Below are positions 1 to 7,182 of a stretch of DNA of 64,000 nt, piece by piece. The stretch is from Burkholderia pseudomultivorans. Lineage in GTDB: Bacteria > Pseudomonadota > Gammaproteobacteria > Burkholderiales > Burkholderiaceae. A model generated the notes under the pieces. It made no database searches, had not been told where the DNA came from, and was given only the letters and a program-made list of their open reading frames with translations. The stretch lies in contig NZ_CABVPP010000028.1 of assembly GCF_902499075.1 (NCBI RefSeq), positions 22,213-86,212 of the forward strand, given 5' to 3'. Numbering within the stretch: position 1 is the first letter of the stretch; each line of letters begins with the position of its first letter. Both the position numbers and the translations under genes were made by a program.

Positions 1-1138
1 CGCGCACCCAGTTGTAGTCGCGGCCGACGGCGGCCTGCAGCGTGTCGACCAGCGTCTTGTACGGACCGAGGCCTTCCGCCACGTCGGCGACGGCCTGCTC
101 GCGCGCGGCGGCCAGGTCGGCCGCGAACTGCGGATCGACCGACAGGCGGCCTTCGAGGCGGTCGGCCAGCTCGGCCAGCACACGCTTCGAATCGCCATGC
201 ACGAACAGTTCGTTGCGATAGCCGCGGTTATCGGCGAGTGCGTCGGCATCGACGCGGAACAGCGGCTGCGGCAGCGCGAGCTTGTACTTCAGCGTTTCGT
301 TGCCGCGCAGACGCGAGCCGACCACGACCAGCGCGTCGCAGGTCTTGTAGAACGCTTCGACCGCCGCATGCACGTTGAATGCGCCGAGCGTCGCCGGATG
401 ATCTTCGGGCAGCACGCCGCGGCCCTGCACGCTGGTCACGACGCCGAAGCCGAGCTTGACGAGGCGTTCGACTTCGGCGCGCGCGTGGCGCGCGCCGCCG
501 CCGAGCCACAGCAGCGGGCGGCGCTTCGCGGCCAGCGCGTCGGCGAGCTTCGCGACGCGTGCGCTGTCGTGCTCGCGCACCGCGACGTGCGCGGGCGCCA
601 GGTCTTCCGGCCATTCGATTTCGGCCGCCTGGATGTCGATCGGGATCTCGACCGACACGGGGCCGGTCGGCGCGGTCTGCGCGACGCGCACCGCTTCGCG
701 AATCGTCGGCAGCACGGTCTCGACCGTACGCACGCGGAACGCGGCCTTCGAGATCGCGTCGAGCATCGTCAGCTGGTCCGGCGCTTCGTGGATGTACGCG
801 AGATCCTGGTCGAGGTACGGCGTCTCGATCTGGCCGGTGATGTGCAGCAGCGCGGTGCCGGCGGTCAGCGCCTCGACCATCGCGCCGGCCGCGTTGCCCG
901 CCGCCGTGCCGGTGCTCGTGAACGCGACGCCGAGGCCGCCCGACACGCGGGCCAGCCCGTCGGCCATGTTGACCGCGCCCGCTTCGCCGCGCGCGCCGAC
1001 GTAGCGGATATTGCCGCGCGAGTTGATCGCGTCGAGGATCGGCATGTTGTGAATCGAGATGACGCCGAATGCGGTCTTCACGCCGCACTGCTCGAGAAAG
1101 GCGGCAATCAGCTCGCCAACCGTGGTTTTTTTAGACAT
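1..1138 (-). CDS. Thiamine-diphosphate-dependent enzyme (acetolactate synthase/benzoylformate decarboxylase family), 3' end cut by window
   Basis: About 379 residues are visible; the C-terminal cofactor-binding domain lies beyond the left edge. Residues 5-165 are the N-terminal pyrimidine-binding domain, with the cofactor-activating Glu52 in GARGEAGA and a GTAAGN stretch at 77-82. A central domain follows from about 190. The ATG start overlaps the end of the SDR gene upstream by eight bases (ATGTCTAA), so the two are probably translationally coupled. It is the last visible gene of the operon that begins at the Rieske ferredoxin. The family decarboxylates or ligates 2-oxo acids. A role late in degradation of the ring compound is inferred, and the substrate is unknown. 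No stop codon is visible in this frame. Confidence 0.85.
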   Translation of the reverse strand, partial: MSKKTTVGELIAAFLEQCGVKTAFGVISIHNMPILDAINSRGNIRYVGARGEAGAVNMADGLARVSGGLGVAFTSTGTAAGNAAGAMVEALTAGTALLHITGQIETPYLDQDLAYIHEAPDQLTMLDAISKAAFRVRTVETVLPTIREAVRVAQTAPTGPVSVEIPIDIQAAEIEWPEDLAPAHVAVREHDSARVAKLADALAAKRRPLLWLGGGARHARAEVERLVKLGFGVVTSVQGRGVLPEDHPATLGAFNVHAAVEAFYKTCDALVVVGSRLRGNETLKYKLALPQPLFRVDADALADNRGYRNELFVHGDSKRVLAELADRLEGRLSVDPQFAADLAAAREQAVADVAEGLGPYKTLVDTLQAAVGRDYNWVR

Positions 1139-1928
1139 GGCGTGCAAAGCCTCCAGAAACGTCGATATGGCTGCCCGTCGTATAGGACGACAGATGCGTT
1201 GCGAGATAAAAGAGCGCCCAGGCGGCCTCGTCGGGCCGGCCGAAGCGGTTCAGCGGTATGTTCTTGTTGCGCGCGAGCGCGCCCGTCCAGTCCTCCCAGC
1301 TTTCGCCGGGCTGCGCCTGCGCCTCGTAGCGACGGCGCCACTGCCCCGACTCGACGATGCCGATCAGGATCGAGTTCACGCGGATGCGCTGCGGCGCGAG
1401 TTCGTTCGCGAGCGACTTCACGAGGCTCAGCACGCCGGCGCGCGCCGACGATGTCGCGACCATGTGCGGTTCCGGCTGCAGCGCGAGCAGCGAGTTCACG
1501 CAGGTGATCGTCGGCGCGGCCGCGTCGCGCAGCATCGGCAGGAACGCGCGCGTCGGCCGGATGATGCTGAAGTACTTCAGCTCCAGCTCGTCGCGCCATG
1601 CGTCGTCGGTCGTGTCGGCGAAGGTCGACACGCGGCCCTGGCCGGCGTTGTTGACCAGCATGTCGGTGCGGCCGAAGCGCGCCGACACGGCCTGCGCGAA
1701 CGCGGCGACATCGGCTTCGTCGAGCACGTTGCAGCGCACCGCGAGCAGCGGCGCGCCCGGATATTTCTCGCCGAGCATCGCCTCGGCGCGTGCGAGACGT
1801 TCGCCGTCGCGGCCGCAGATCGCGACCGACGCGCCCGCCTGCAGAAAGCGTTCGGCGGTCGCGAGGCCGATCCCGGACGAGCCGCCCGTCACCACCGCCA
1901 CCTGCCCGCTCAGATCGATCTGGATCAT
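1131..1928 (-). CDS. SDR-family protein with degenerate active site
   Basis: 265 residues with a Rossmann fold of the classical short-chain dehydrogenase type: TGGSSGIG at 14-21, NNAG at 93-96 and the Ser146 position are present. The Tyr-x3-Lys pair that normally follows is not seen. The aligned stretch around 158-165 reads ATSSARAG, so Thr159 and Arg163 occupy the Tyr and Lys places. Either this enzyme has a changed mechanism or it binds a nucleotide without reducing anything. Its ATG overlaps the IclR stop by four bases (ATGA), and its stop overlaps the thiamine enzyme start by eight. It therefore sits inside a coupled catabolic operon. The SDR call is firm; the reaction is unknown. Confidence 0.88.
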   Translation of the reverse strand: MIQIDLSGQVAVVTGGSSGIGLATAERFLQAGASVAICGRDGERLARAEAMLGEKYPGAPLLAVRCNVLDEADVAAFAQAVSARFGRTDMLVNNAGQGRVSTFADTTDDAWRDELELKYFSIIRPTRAFLPMLRDAAAPTITCVNSLLALQPEPHMVATSSARAGVLSLVKSLANELAPQRIRVNSILIGIVESGQWRRRYEAQAQPGESWEDWTGALARNKNIPLNRFGRPDEAAWALFYLATHLSSYTTGSHIDVSGGFARHV

Positions 1929-2779
1929 CGGAGTCCTAAAGCCTTGAGAAACGTGTGCTCGTCATCCGAGCGATAATTGAGCCTTCGCGACAGTTCCGCC
2001 GCCGCGCGCTGCACCTTGTCGATCAATCCGTCCGCGATCAGCGCGTCGTCGATCTCCGGACGCGGCACCGTCACCGTGATGCACGCGACGATCTTCTGCG
2101 TGTCGTTGCGCACCGGCGCCGTGACGACCGAGATGCCGCGCTCGAACGACGAATTGCTGACGCCGTAGCCGCGCAGCGCATCCTCGCGGATCACTTCGTA
2201 CAGCGCGTCGACCGTTTCGGGCGTCGCGCTCGTCATCCGCGGCAGCATGCCTTCCGGATACAGCGCGCGCAGTTCCTTCAGCGACAGGTCGCCCATCAGC
2301 ACGTGCCCGTGCGTCGTCGCATGCGCGGGCAGCCGCGTGCCGACGTTCACGCGAATCGAGCTGAACACCGCCGCCTGGCTCTGCGCCTTTGCGACGAACA
2401 CCACGTCGCGGCCGTCGCGGATCACGATATGCGTCGTGAAGCCGGTCGCGTCGCGCAGGCTTTCGAGCACCGGCAGGCCGAGATCGGTCAGCTCCAGCGA
2501 GCTCAGGTATTCGAAGCCGAGCCGCAGCACCGCGATGCCGAGCTTGTAGTTGCGATCCTTGTCCGCGCGTTCGAGAAAGCCGAGCGATTCCAGCGTCTGC
2601 AACAGACGGAACACCGTCGTGCGCGGAATGCCGAGCCGCCTCGACAGTTCCGGCGCGCCGAGCACCGGCTCGCGCGGCGAGAATTCGGCGAGGATCCGCA
2701 AGCCGCGCTCGAGGCCCGGCACCACGTAGTTGGCTTCGCTCTTCGCGCCTTCCGCTTCCTTTTGCAGCGGTTCGCTCAT
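1925..2779 (-). CDS. IclR-family transcriptional regulator, in-operon
   Basis: 284 residues. The N-terminal winged helix-turn-helix spans about 22-80 (PELSRRLGIPRTTVFRLLQ) and the C-terminal IclR effector domain about 95-275. I start it at the ATG that overlaps the hydrolase stop by four bases (ATGA); the much longer in-frame extension runs through the hydrolase gene and is a shadow. IclR proteins bind small aromatic or organic-acid effectors and usually repress, sometimes activate, catabolic genes. Here the regulator is embedded in the operon it probably controls. The likely targets are the two 16-bp palindromes between the ferredoxin and the porin. A very similar paralogue lies at 8484-9425. 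Confidence 0.93.
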   Translation of the reverse strand: MSEPLQKEAEGAKSEANYVVPGLERGLRILAEFSPREPVLGAPELSRRLGIPRTTVFRLLQTLESLGFLERADKDRNYKLGIAVLRLGFEYLSSLELTDLGLPVLESLRDATGFTTHIVIRDGRDVVFVAKAQSQAAVFSSIRVNVGTRLPAHATTHGHVLMGDLSLKELRALYPEGMLPRMTSATPETVDALYEVIREDALRGYGVSNSSFERGISVVTAPVRNDTQKIVACITVTVPRPEIDDALIADGLIDKVQRAAAELSRRLNYRSDDEHTFLKALGLR

Positions 2780-3663
2780 GCCAGCCCCCACTGCCGGTAG
2801 CACTGACGACAGAACGCGTCGATCAGCGCCGAATAGACGGCCGGCGCTTCCACATAGCCGGCGTGGCCGGCCTGCGGAATCACCTGCAGGCCGACCCGCG
2901 CGGCCGCGGCGATCCGCTCGCACGCGGCGGGCGGCGTGATCGCGTCGTTCGCGCCGACGGCCACCGCCGTGCGGCCGCGAAAGCCGGCGAGATCGGTCGC
3001 GAGATCCGCGTTCGCGAGCAGGTGCGTGGCCTGCGCATAGCCGGCCGGCACGATGCGCGCCATGTTCCAGCGCACCCATGCACGTGCATCCTCGCTCGCG
3101 AAGCCCGACAGCATGTTGCCGCTGCGCTGCGCTGCAAGCCCTTCCGGGCCGAGCTCCGCGAGCATCGCGAGGCGCGCGTCGCGGCGCGATTCGCGCGTTT
3201 CGGCGGGCGCGCTGCCGTAACCGCCCGCGGGCGAGATCAGCAGCAGGCCCGCGATCCGCGCGGGCATCGCGCGGGCCAGGCCGCCCGCGACGATCGCGCC
3301 GAGTGAATGCCCGACCAGCACGCAGCGTTCGATGCCGAGTGCGTCGAGCCACGCGTTCAGCGACGCCGCGTAGTCGGCGGCGGCCGGCGACGCGCCGTTC
3401 ACGGGCGTCGATACGCCGTAGCCGGGCGCATCCCACGCGAGCACGCGGCGCGACGCGCCGAGCGCATCGAGCTGGCACACCCACGACGCGGCGCCCGAGC
3501 CGATCCCGTGCAGCAGCACGACCGGCAGCGTGCGGCCGGCCTGTTGCGCGCCGGCCTCGCGGTATCCGATCGTGCCCGCCGCGCCGGCCGCGCAGCGCTG
3601 CTCGGGAAACTGCCCGAGCAGCGCTGCGAACCGGTCGCGTTCACGTTTTTCGACGACACTCAT
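2776..3663 (-). CDS. Alpha/beta-fold hydrolase
   Basis: 295 residues, usual length for this fold. Visible motifs are the oxyanion HGIG at 52-55, nucleophile elbow GHSLG with Ser120, acid residue in GANDAITP near 243 and catalytic His in AGHAGY near the C terminus. No signal peptide is seen, so it is cytoplasmic. It resembles C-C bond or ester hydrolases of aromatic degradation, but I cannot tell which. It overlaps the IclR gene by four bases and follows the cupin gene after 18 bp, so all are one transcript. In this context it probably cleaves a ring-fission product or an ester or lactone intermediate. Confidence 0.9.
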   Translation of the reverse strand: MSVVEKRERDRFAALLGQFPEQRCAAGAAGTIGYREAGAQQAGRTLPVVLLHGIGSGAASWVCQLDALGASRRVLAWDAPGYGVSTPVNGASPAAADYAASLNAWLDALGIERCVLVGHSLGAIVAGGLARAMPARIAGLLLISPAGGYGSAPAETRESRRDARLAMLAELGPEGLAAQRSGNMLSGFASEDARAWVRWNMARIVPAGYAQATHLLANADLATDLAGFRGRTAVAVGANDAITPPAACERIAAAARVGLQVIPQAGHAGYVEAPAVYSALIDAFCRQCYRQWGLA

Positions 3664-3681
3664 CGCTTCGCTCGCTCCGTG

Positions 3682-4209
3682 TCAACGCTTGATCTTCGCG
3701 AGCGGCGAATCCGGCGGATAGGTCGGCGTGATCGGCTTCGGCGAGCCGAGCATCACGCACATCAGCGCATCTTCCTCGCCGATGTTGATCTCCGTGCGGT
3801 ACACGCCCGGCGGCACCGAAATCAGGTCGCGCTCGCCGAGGATCGCTTCCCACGTCTCGCCGTCGCGCTCGCAGATCACCTTCATCTTGCCGCGCAGCAC
3901 GAAGAAGATTTCCTCGACGTCGATATGGATGTGGCTCGGGCCGATGTTGCCGGCCGGAATCACCATCGTCGAGAACGTGAAGTTGCCCGCCGGCACCGTG
4001 TTGACGTCCTTCGCGACGCCCGTACCGCCGGTGCCGACATAGCGCATCTGCGCGCGGCGGTACTTCGGGTCGTAGTCGGCCTGGAACTTCAGCGCGTCCC
4101 AGTCGTAGCGACGCGTCGCATAGCGCGCGACGCGCCCTTCCATCCAGTCGCCAAAGCTTGCGCCTTCCGGCTGGTCCCACGACTTGCGTTCGAGATCGGC
4201 GTCCGCCAT
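3682..4209 (-). CDS. Cupin-domain protein
   Basis: 175 residues with one cupin barrel. The metal-binding motif near the centre reads GPSHIHIDVEEIFFVLRG (two His and a Glu), and the second motif lies around PPGVYRTEI. I chose the second in-frame ATG (MADADLE) because a strong GGAGAGG ribosome site lies six bases before it; the earlier ATG at 4224 overlaps that site. Related proteins are small dioxygenases, isomerases or sugar/acid-binding cupins. As part of the Rieske operon it may open or rearrange the oxidised product. No specific substrate can be named. Confidence 0.85.
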   Translation of the reverse strand: MADADLERKSWDQPEGASFGDWMEGRVARYATRRYDWDALKFQADYDPKYRRAQMRYVGTGGTGVAKDVNTVPAGNFTFSTMVIPAGNIGPSHIHIDVEEIFFVLRGKMKVICERDGETWEAILGERDLISVPPGVYRTEINIGEEDALMCVMLGSPKPITPTYPPDSPLAKIKR

Positions 4210-4237
4210 CGTCCTCTCCTTCATCAGAGTGAAAACA

Positions 4238-5008
4238 TCAATTCATTACGAAGCCGCCGTTCACCGGCAGCAGTTGACCCGTCACGAAACGCGCGGCGTC
4301 GGACAGCAGGAACAGCACGGGGCCCGTCACGTCGCCGGGCACCTGCGCGCGCGTCAGCGCGCGGCCCTGCAGGTAGTAAGCGTGGCGATCGGCCGGCACG
4401 TAGGCGGTCGCCTCGACCTCGGTCAGCCCCGGCGCGATCGCGTTGACCGTCACGCCGTGCGCGCCGAACTCGCGCGCCTGCGCATGCGTCATCGCGATCA
4501 CCGCGCCCTTGCTCGCGACATACGCGAGCAGCTTCGGCGCGCCCCACAGCGCGGTGTCCGACGCGAGGTTCACGATCGCGCCGCGCCCCGACTGCGCGAG
4601 GTACGGCAGCGCGGCATTGCTGACGAGCCACAGGCCGCGCACGTTGACGTTCATCACCGCGTCCCAGGTCGGCACGTCGAGTTCCGTCGACAGCCTGCCG
4701 CCGGAGTTCGTGATCGCCGCGTTGTTGATCAGCCCGTCGATGCCGCCGAGCGCGGCCGCGCCCTGCTCGACGAAGGCCGCGACGCTGGCCGGGTCGGCAA
4801 GATCGAGCGCGACGAAATGCGCGGCATGGCCCGCCTGCGCGAGCTGCGCGGCGAGCGCGCGACCTTCGTCGGCCAGCACGTCGCCGAACGCGACCTGCGC
4901 GCCCGCTTCGACGAGCGCCTTCACGAACGCCGCGCCCAGACCGCGCGCGCCGCCGGTGACGAGCACGCGGCGCCCCGCGAGCGACACGACCGGTGCATGC
5001 TCAGCCAT
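4238..5008 (-). CDS. SDR-family NAD(P)-dependent oxidoreductase
   Basis: 256 residues with a complete classical active site: TGGARGLG at 18-25, NNAA at 95-98, Ser150, Tyr163 and Lys167 (YVASK). Its start overlaps the Rieske oxygenase stop by eight bases, so it is coupled to the oxygenase. In ring-hydroxylating pathways such a dehydrogenase commonly rearomatises the dihydrodiol made by the oxygenase, and that is the likely role here. It could equally oxidise a side-chain alcohol. Unlike the second SDR of this operon at 1131-1928, it should be catalytically competent. Confidence 0.92.
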   Translation of the reverse strand: MAEHAPVVSLAGRRVLVTGGARGLGAAFVKALVEAGAQVAFGDVLADEGRALAAQLAQAGHAAHFVALDLADPASVAAFVEQGAAALGGIDGLINNAAITNSGGRLSTELDVPTWDAVMNVNVRGLWLVSNAALPYLAQSGRGAIVNLASDTALWGAPKLLAYVASKGAVIAMTHAQAREFGAHGVTVNAIAPGLTEVEATAYVPADRHAYYLQGRALTRAQVPGDVTGPVLFLLSDAARFVTGQLLPVNGGFVMN

Positions 5009-6071
5009 TCGCCGGCTCCGATGCGGCCTGCGCCGCGCGATGCGCGTCGAGCGCAGACAGATGTTCCTGCGCGCGCTGGCGCAGCATCCGGCGCACGCGC
5101 GTGATGCCGACGTCGTGCTGGTACAGGTATTCGTGATCGCGCGCGTTCGGCGCGAGGCTTTCGAGGACGTAGCGGTCCTGTTCGAGCACGTCCCAGTGCA
5201 GACCTTCGAGGCGGTTGCGATACATGAAGCGCCACACGTCGCGCTGCCAGCCGCTGACCTTGCGGGTGCGCCAGAAATAGACCTGGCAGTGGTCGCCGTC
5301 GACCGGCGTCGCGAAACCGATGATCCCGAAGCTGCCGCCCGGGCCGAATTTCTGCTTGTACGGAATCGCGAGGCGCATCCACAGGCAGCCCGTGTCGCCG
5401 AGCTCGACCCAGTCGAAGTTCACGTCGCGCTGGCCGATCTTCTCGAACATCAGGCCCGTTTCCGTCTTGCGCACGCGCATCTCGGCCTGCTTGTCGCCTT
5501 CGGCCATCGAGTGCGAGGTCGCGTGCAGGTACGCGCCGTGCATCGGGTCCATCACGTTGTCGATTGCGTACTGGTAATTGCACTTCCAGTTCGACACGCA
5601 CAGGAAGTGCGCGTATTCGTCGGCGACCAGTTCTTCCGGCAGGTTCAGCGGCGCCGGCTCCGCATGCGCTTCGTCGCCGAACCACAGGAAGATCGCGCCG
5701 GCCTTCTCCTCGACCGGGTACGACTTCACGCACCGGGTGCCTTCGAGCGGGCAGTTCGCGACGGCCGGCACCTTGTTGACCGTGCCGCTGCCGTCGACTT
5801 CGATGCCGTGATACCAGCAGGCGAGATTGCCGCCGAGATTCCAGCCGAGCGACAGGCGCGCGCCGCGGTGCGGACAGCGATCCTCGAGCGCGTGAACCTT
5901 GCCGTCCTGGTCGCGCCACAGCACGATCTGCTCGGACAGGCGCGTGAGGCCCACCGGCGCGTTCGACACCTGCCAGCTCGGCGCGACGGGATACCAGAAG
6001 TTCTTGATGCCGCGGTCGAGATACGCGCGGACCGGGTCGTGTTGGGAAGCGTGTTGTGCGGGGGACGTCAT
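5001..6071 (-). CDS. Rieske non-haem iron oxygenase, large (alpha) subunit
   Basis: 356 residues. The N-terminal Rieske domain carries Cys66-x-His68 (CPHRG) and Cys85-x2-His88 (CWYHG), ligands of the [2Fe-2S] cluster. The catalytic domain has the bridging-Asp/iron-ligand region DNVMDPMHGAYLH, with His178 and His183. The length and the absence of a small beta subunit place it with the VanA/phthalate-type oxygenases that act as alpha-only oligomers. Electrons should come from the ferredoxin encoded two genes upstream; no reductase gene is visible here. It hydroxylates or demethylates an aromatic ring or side chain, with substrate unknown. It begins 46 bp after the small helix-turn-helix gene. 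Confidence 0.93.
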   Translation of the reverse strand: MTSPAQHASQHDPVRAYLDRGIKNFWYPVAPSWQVSNAPVGLTRLSEQIVLWRDQDGKVHALEDRCPHRGARLSLGWNLGGNLACWYHGIEVDGSGTVNKVPAVANCPLEGTRCVKSYPVEEKAGAIFLWFGDEAHAEPAPLNLPEELVADEYAHFLCVSNWKCNYQYAIDNVMDPMHGAYLHATSHSMAEGDKQAEMRVRKTETGLMFEKIGQRDVNFDWVELGDTGCLWMRLAIPYKQKFGPGGSFGIIGFATPVDGDHCQVYFWRTRKVSGWQRDVWRFMYRNRLEGLHWDVLEQDRYVLESLAPNARDHEYLYQHDVGITRVRRMLRQRAQEHLSALDAHRAAQAASEPANG

Positions 6072-6117
6072 CAGTGTGCTCCGGATGCGGTTGTCGTCGG
6101 GTCGGCGCTCGGCGCGG

Positions 6118-6429
6118 TCATTCCGCGAGCGAGGCCATTTCGGCGCGGAAGCGCTCGGCGGTCCACGGCGCGCCGTCCGGCGTGCGGAAGCCGATGCGGT
6201 TCAGGCCCGCGACGACATCGTCCAGCTCGGTCGCGCCGGACTCGAACACGCGTTCGAGCGCGTCGCCGAGGTCGTTCTCGTACTGCGTCGGCTCGGCCTT
6301 GCGGGTCTGCCAGACGCGGTTCTCGACCTGACCGGGGATCTCGATCTGCCCCTTGCCCGCGACGTTGTTCGGCTGCGGCGCCACCCAGGGCTTCAGGAAC
6401 GGGTTGAAGTTGACGGTCGCTTCTTTCAT
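6118..6429 (-). CDS. Small protein with recombinase-like helix-turn-helix region
   Basis: 103 residues, acidic, no signal or membrane segment. The C-terminal 40 residues (GLNRIGFRTPDGAPWTAER) resemble the domain at the end of large serine recombinases that reads like 'L-x-x-x-G-I-R-T-x-x-G-x-P-W-T'. The N-terminal half, rich in Pro/Asn/Gln, matches nothing I know. There is no recombinase catalytic domain, so this is not a recombinase. It lies between the ferredoxin (one-base gap) and the oxygenase and is surely co-transcribed. It may be an accessory or structural protein of the oxygenase system; that is inference from position only. Confidence 0.8.
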   Translation of the reverse strand: MKEATVNFNPFLKPWVAPQPNNVAGKGQIEIPGQVENRVWQTRKAEPTQYENDLGDALERVFESGATELDDVVAGLNRIGFRTPDGAPWTAERFRAEMASLAE

Positions 6430-6430
6430 G

Positions 6431-6748
6431 TCATTCCACCTTGATCTGGATTTCCTCGCCGGCGAGGCGCACCGCGTACTGCTTCAGCGCGCGCCCGCCC
6501 GGCCCCTTCAGGCACTCGCCCGTCTTGATGTCGAACACGGCCTCGTGCAGCGGGCATTCGACCGTGCCCTCGTCGACGAAGCCCTGCGTCAGCAGCGCGT
6601 ACGCATGCGGGCACACGTTCTCGAGCGCATACACGTCGTCGCCGACGCGATAGATCCCGATCTCGACGCCGTCGGTCCGCTTGAACTCGATCGGCGTGTC
6701 TTCCGACAGCGCGCCGGCGTGTCCGGCGCAAACCCATTGTTCAGACAT
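6431..6748 (-). CDS. Rieske [2Fe-2S] ferredoxin component
   Basis: 105 residues with Cys46-x-His48 (CPHAYAL) and Cys65-x2-His68 (CPLHEA), the two halves of a Rieske cluster site, in the usual size for ferredoxins of three-component dioxygenases. I start at MSEQWV, which has a GGAAGGGTGTGAG leader; the in-frame ATG 33 codons earlier lies in the promoter/operator region. It is the first gene of the catabolic operon and should pass electrons to the oxygenase at 5001-6071. A dedicated reductase is missing from the visible part, so one must be supplied from elsewhere or from beyond the left edge. Confidence 0.93.
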   Translation of the reverse strand: MSEQWVCAGHAGALSEDTPIEFKRTDGVEIGIYRVGDDVYALENVCPHAYALLTQGFVDEGTVECPLHEAVFDIKTGECLKGPGGRALKQYAVRLAGEEIQIKVE

Positions 6749-6781
6749 CTCACACCCTTCCTTCTGATCGATTCTCGATTT

Positions 6782-6797
6782 GTTCCATATCAGGAAC
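6782..6797. promoter_or_regulatory. Operator-like palindrome 1 (IclR-type)
   Basis: GTTCCATATCAGGAAC is an inverted repeat, GTTCC-N6-GGAAC. It lies 34 bases before the ferredoxin start and about +12 to +27 relative to the predicted start site. Size and the TTCC/GGAA arms resemble IclR-family sites. A second copy with the same arms lies at 7067-7082. Confidence 0.6.
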
Positions 6798-6815
6798 GTC
6801 AGTTTATGGATGGTG

Positions 6816-6844
6816 ATTATAGGAGCGACTTTCCATGAGCAAAA
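6816..6844 (-). promoter_or_regulatory. Predicted promoter of the Rieske operon
   Basis: On the minus strand a perfect TATAAT (6821 to 6816) is preceded, 17 bases earlier, by a weak TTTTGC -35. The start site would fall near 6809, about 60 bases before the ferredoxin ATG. The poor -35 beside a consensus -10 would suit a regulated promoter. Prediction by eye only. Confidence 0.5.
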
Positions 6845-7016
6845 CAAAAAGCTGCTCGTCCTAGGGAAAACACCGAGCGGTGCGCCAGGGATGGTTCGAA
6901 CGCGGTTTATCGATCGGGCTTTTTTCTTGTATTACGCGGATTTATGCCCATTCTGAGGGCGTGCGGCACCGTCGGCTTGCATCGCTTTCGAATGCATCCG
7001 ACCCGAAAAATTTATT

Positions 7017-7045
7017 TTTTTCCAACCAACCGCCGCCTCTATACT
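7017..7045 (+). promoter_or_regulatory. Predicted promoter of the porin gene
   Basis: A TATACT -10 at 7040-7045 follows a T-rich stretch (7011-7021) that could provide a weak -35 at 17 bases spacing. The start site would be near 7052, leaving a leader of about 130 bases before the porin ATG. Weak evidence. Confidence 0.4.
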
Positions 7046-7066
7046 GCATTCCATCAGAGGCACATC

Positions 7067-7082
7067 GTTCCTTATATGGAAC
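7067..7082. promoter_or_regulatory. Operator-like palindrome 2 (IclR-type)
   Basis: GTTCCTTATATGGAAC, again GTTCC-N6-GGAAC, matches the copy at 6782-6797 in both arms. It sits about +15 to +30 of the predicted porin start site, mirroring the other site. The same regulator probably controls the porin and the Rieske operon. Confidence 0.6.
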
Positions 7083-7182
7083 AAAAAAGCGCCCATCCGG
7101 CAGTGGAACCGCGTGACGGCTGGTCGTCCTTTCGCGTGCCGCCACGGCCCGTTTTCATTCGGTTGGAGAGTCAGGAGATCAC

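Noticed and set aside
6118-6429. Serine recombinase or mobile element in the Rieske operon
   Set aside because: Only about 40 residues resemble the recombinase end domain; there is no catalytic Ser domain and no flanking repeats.
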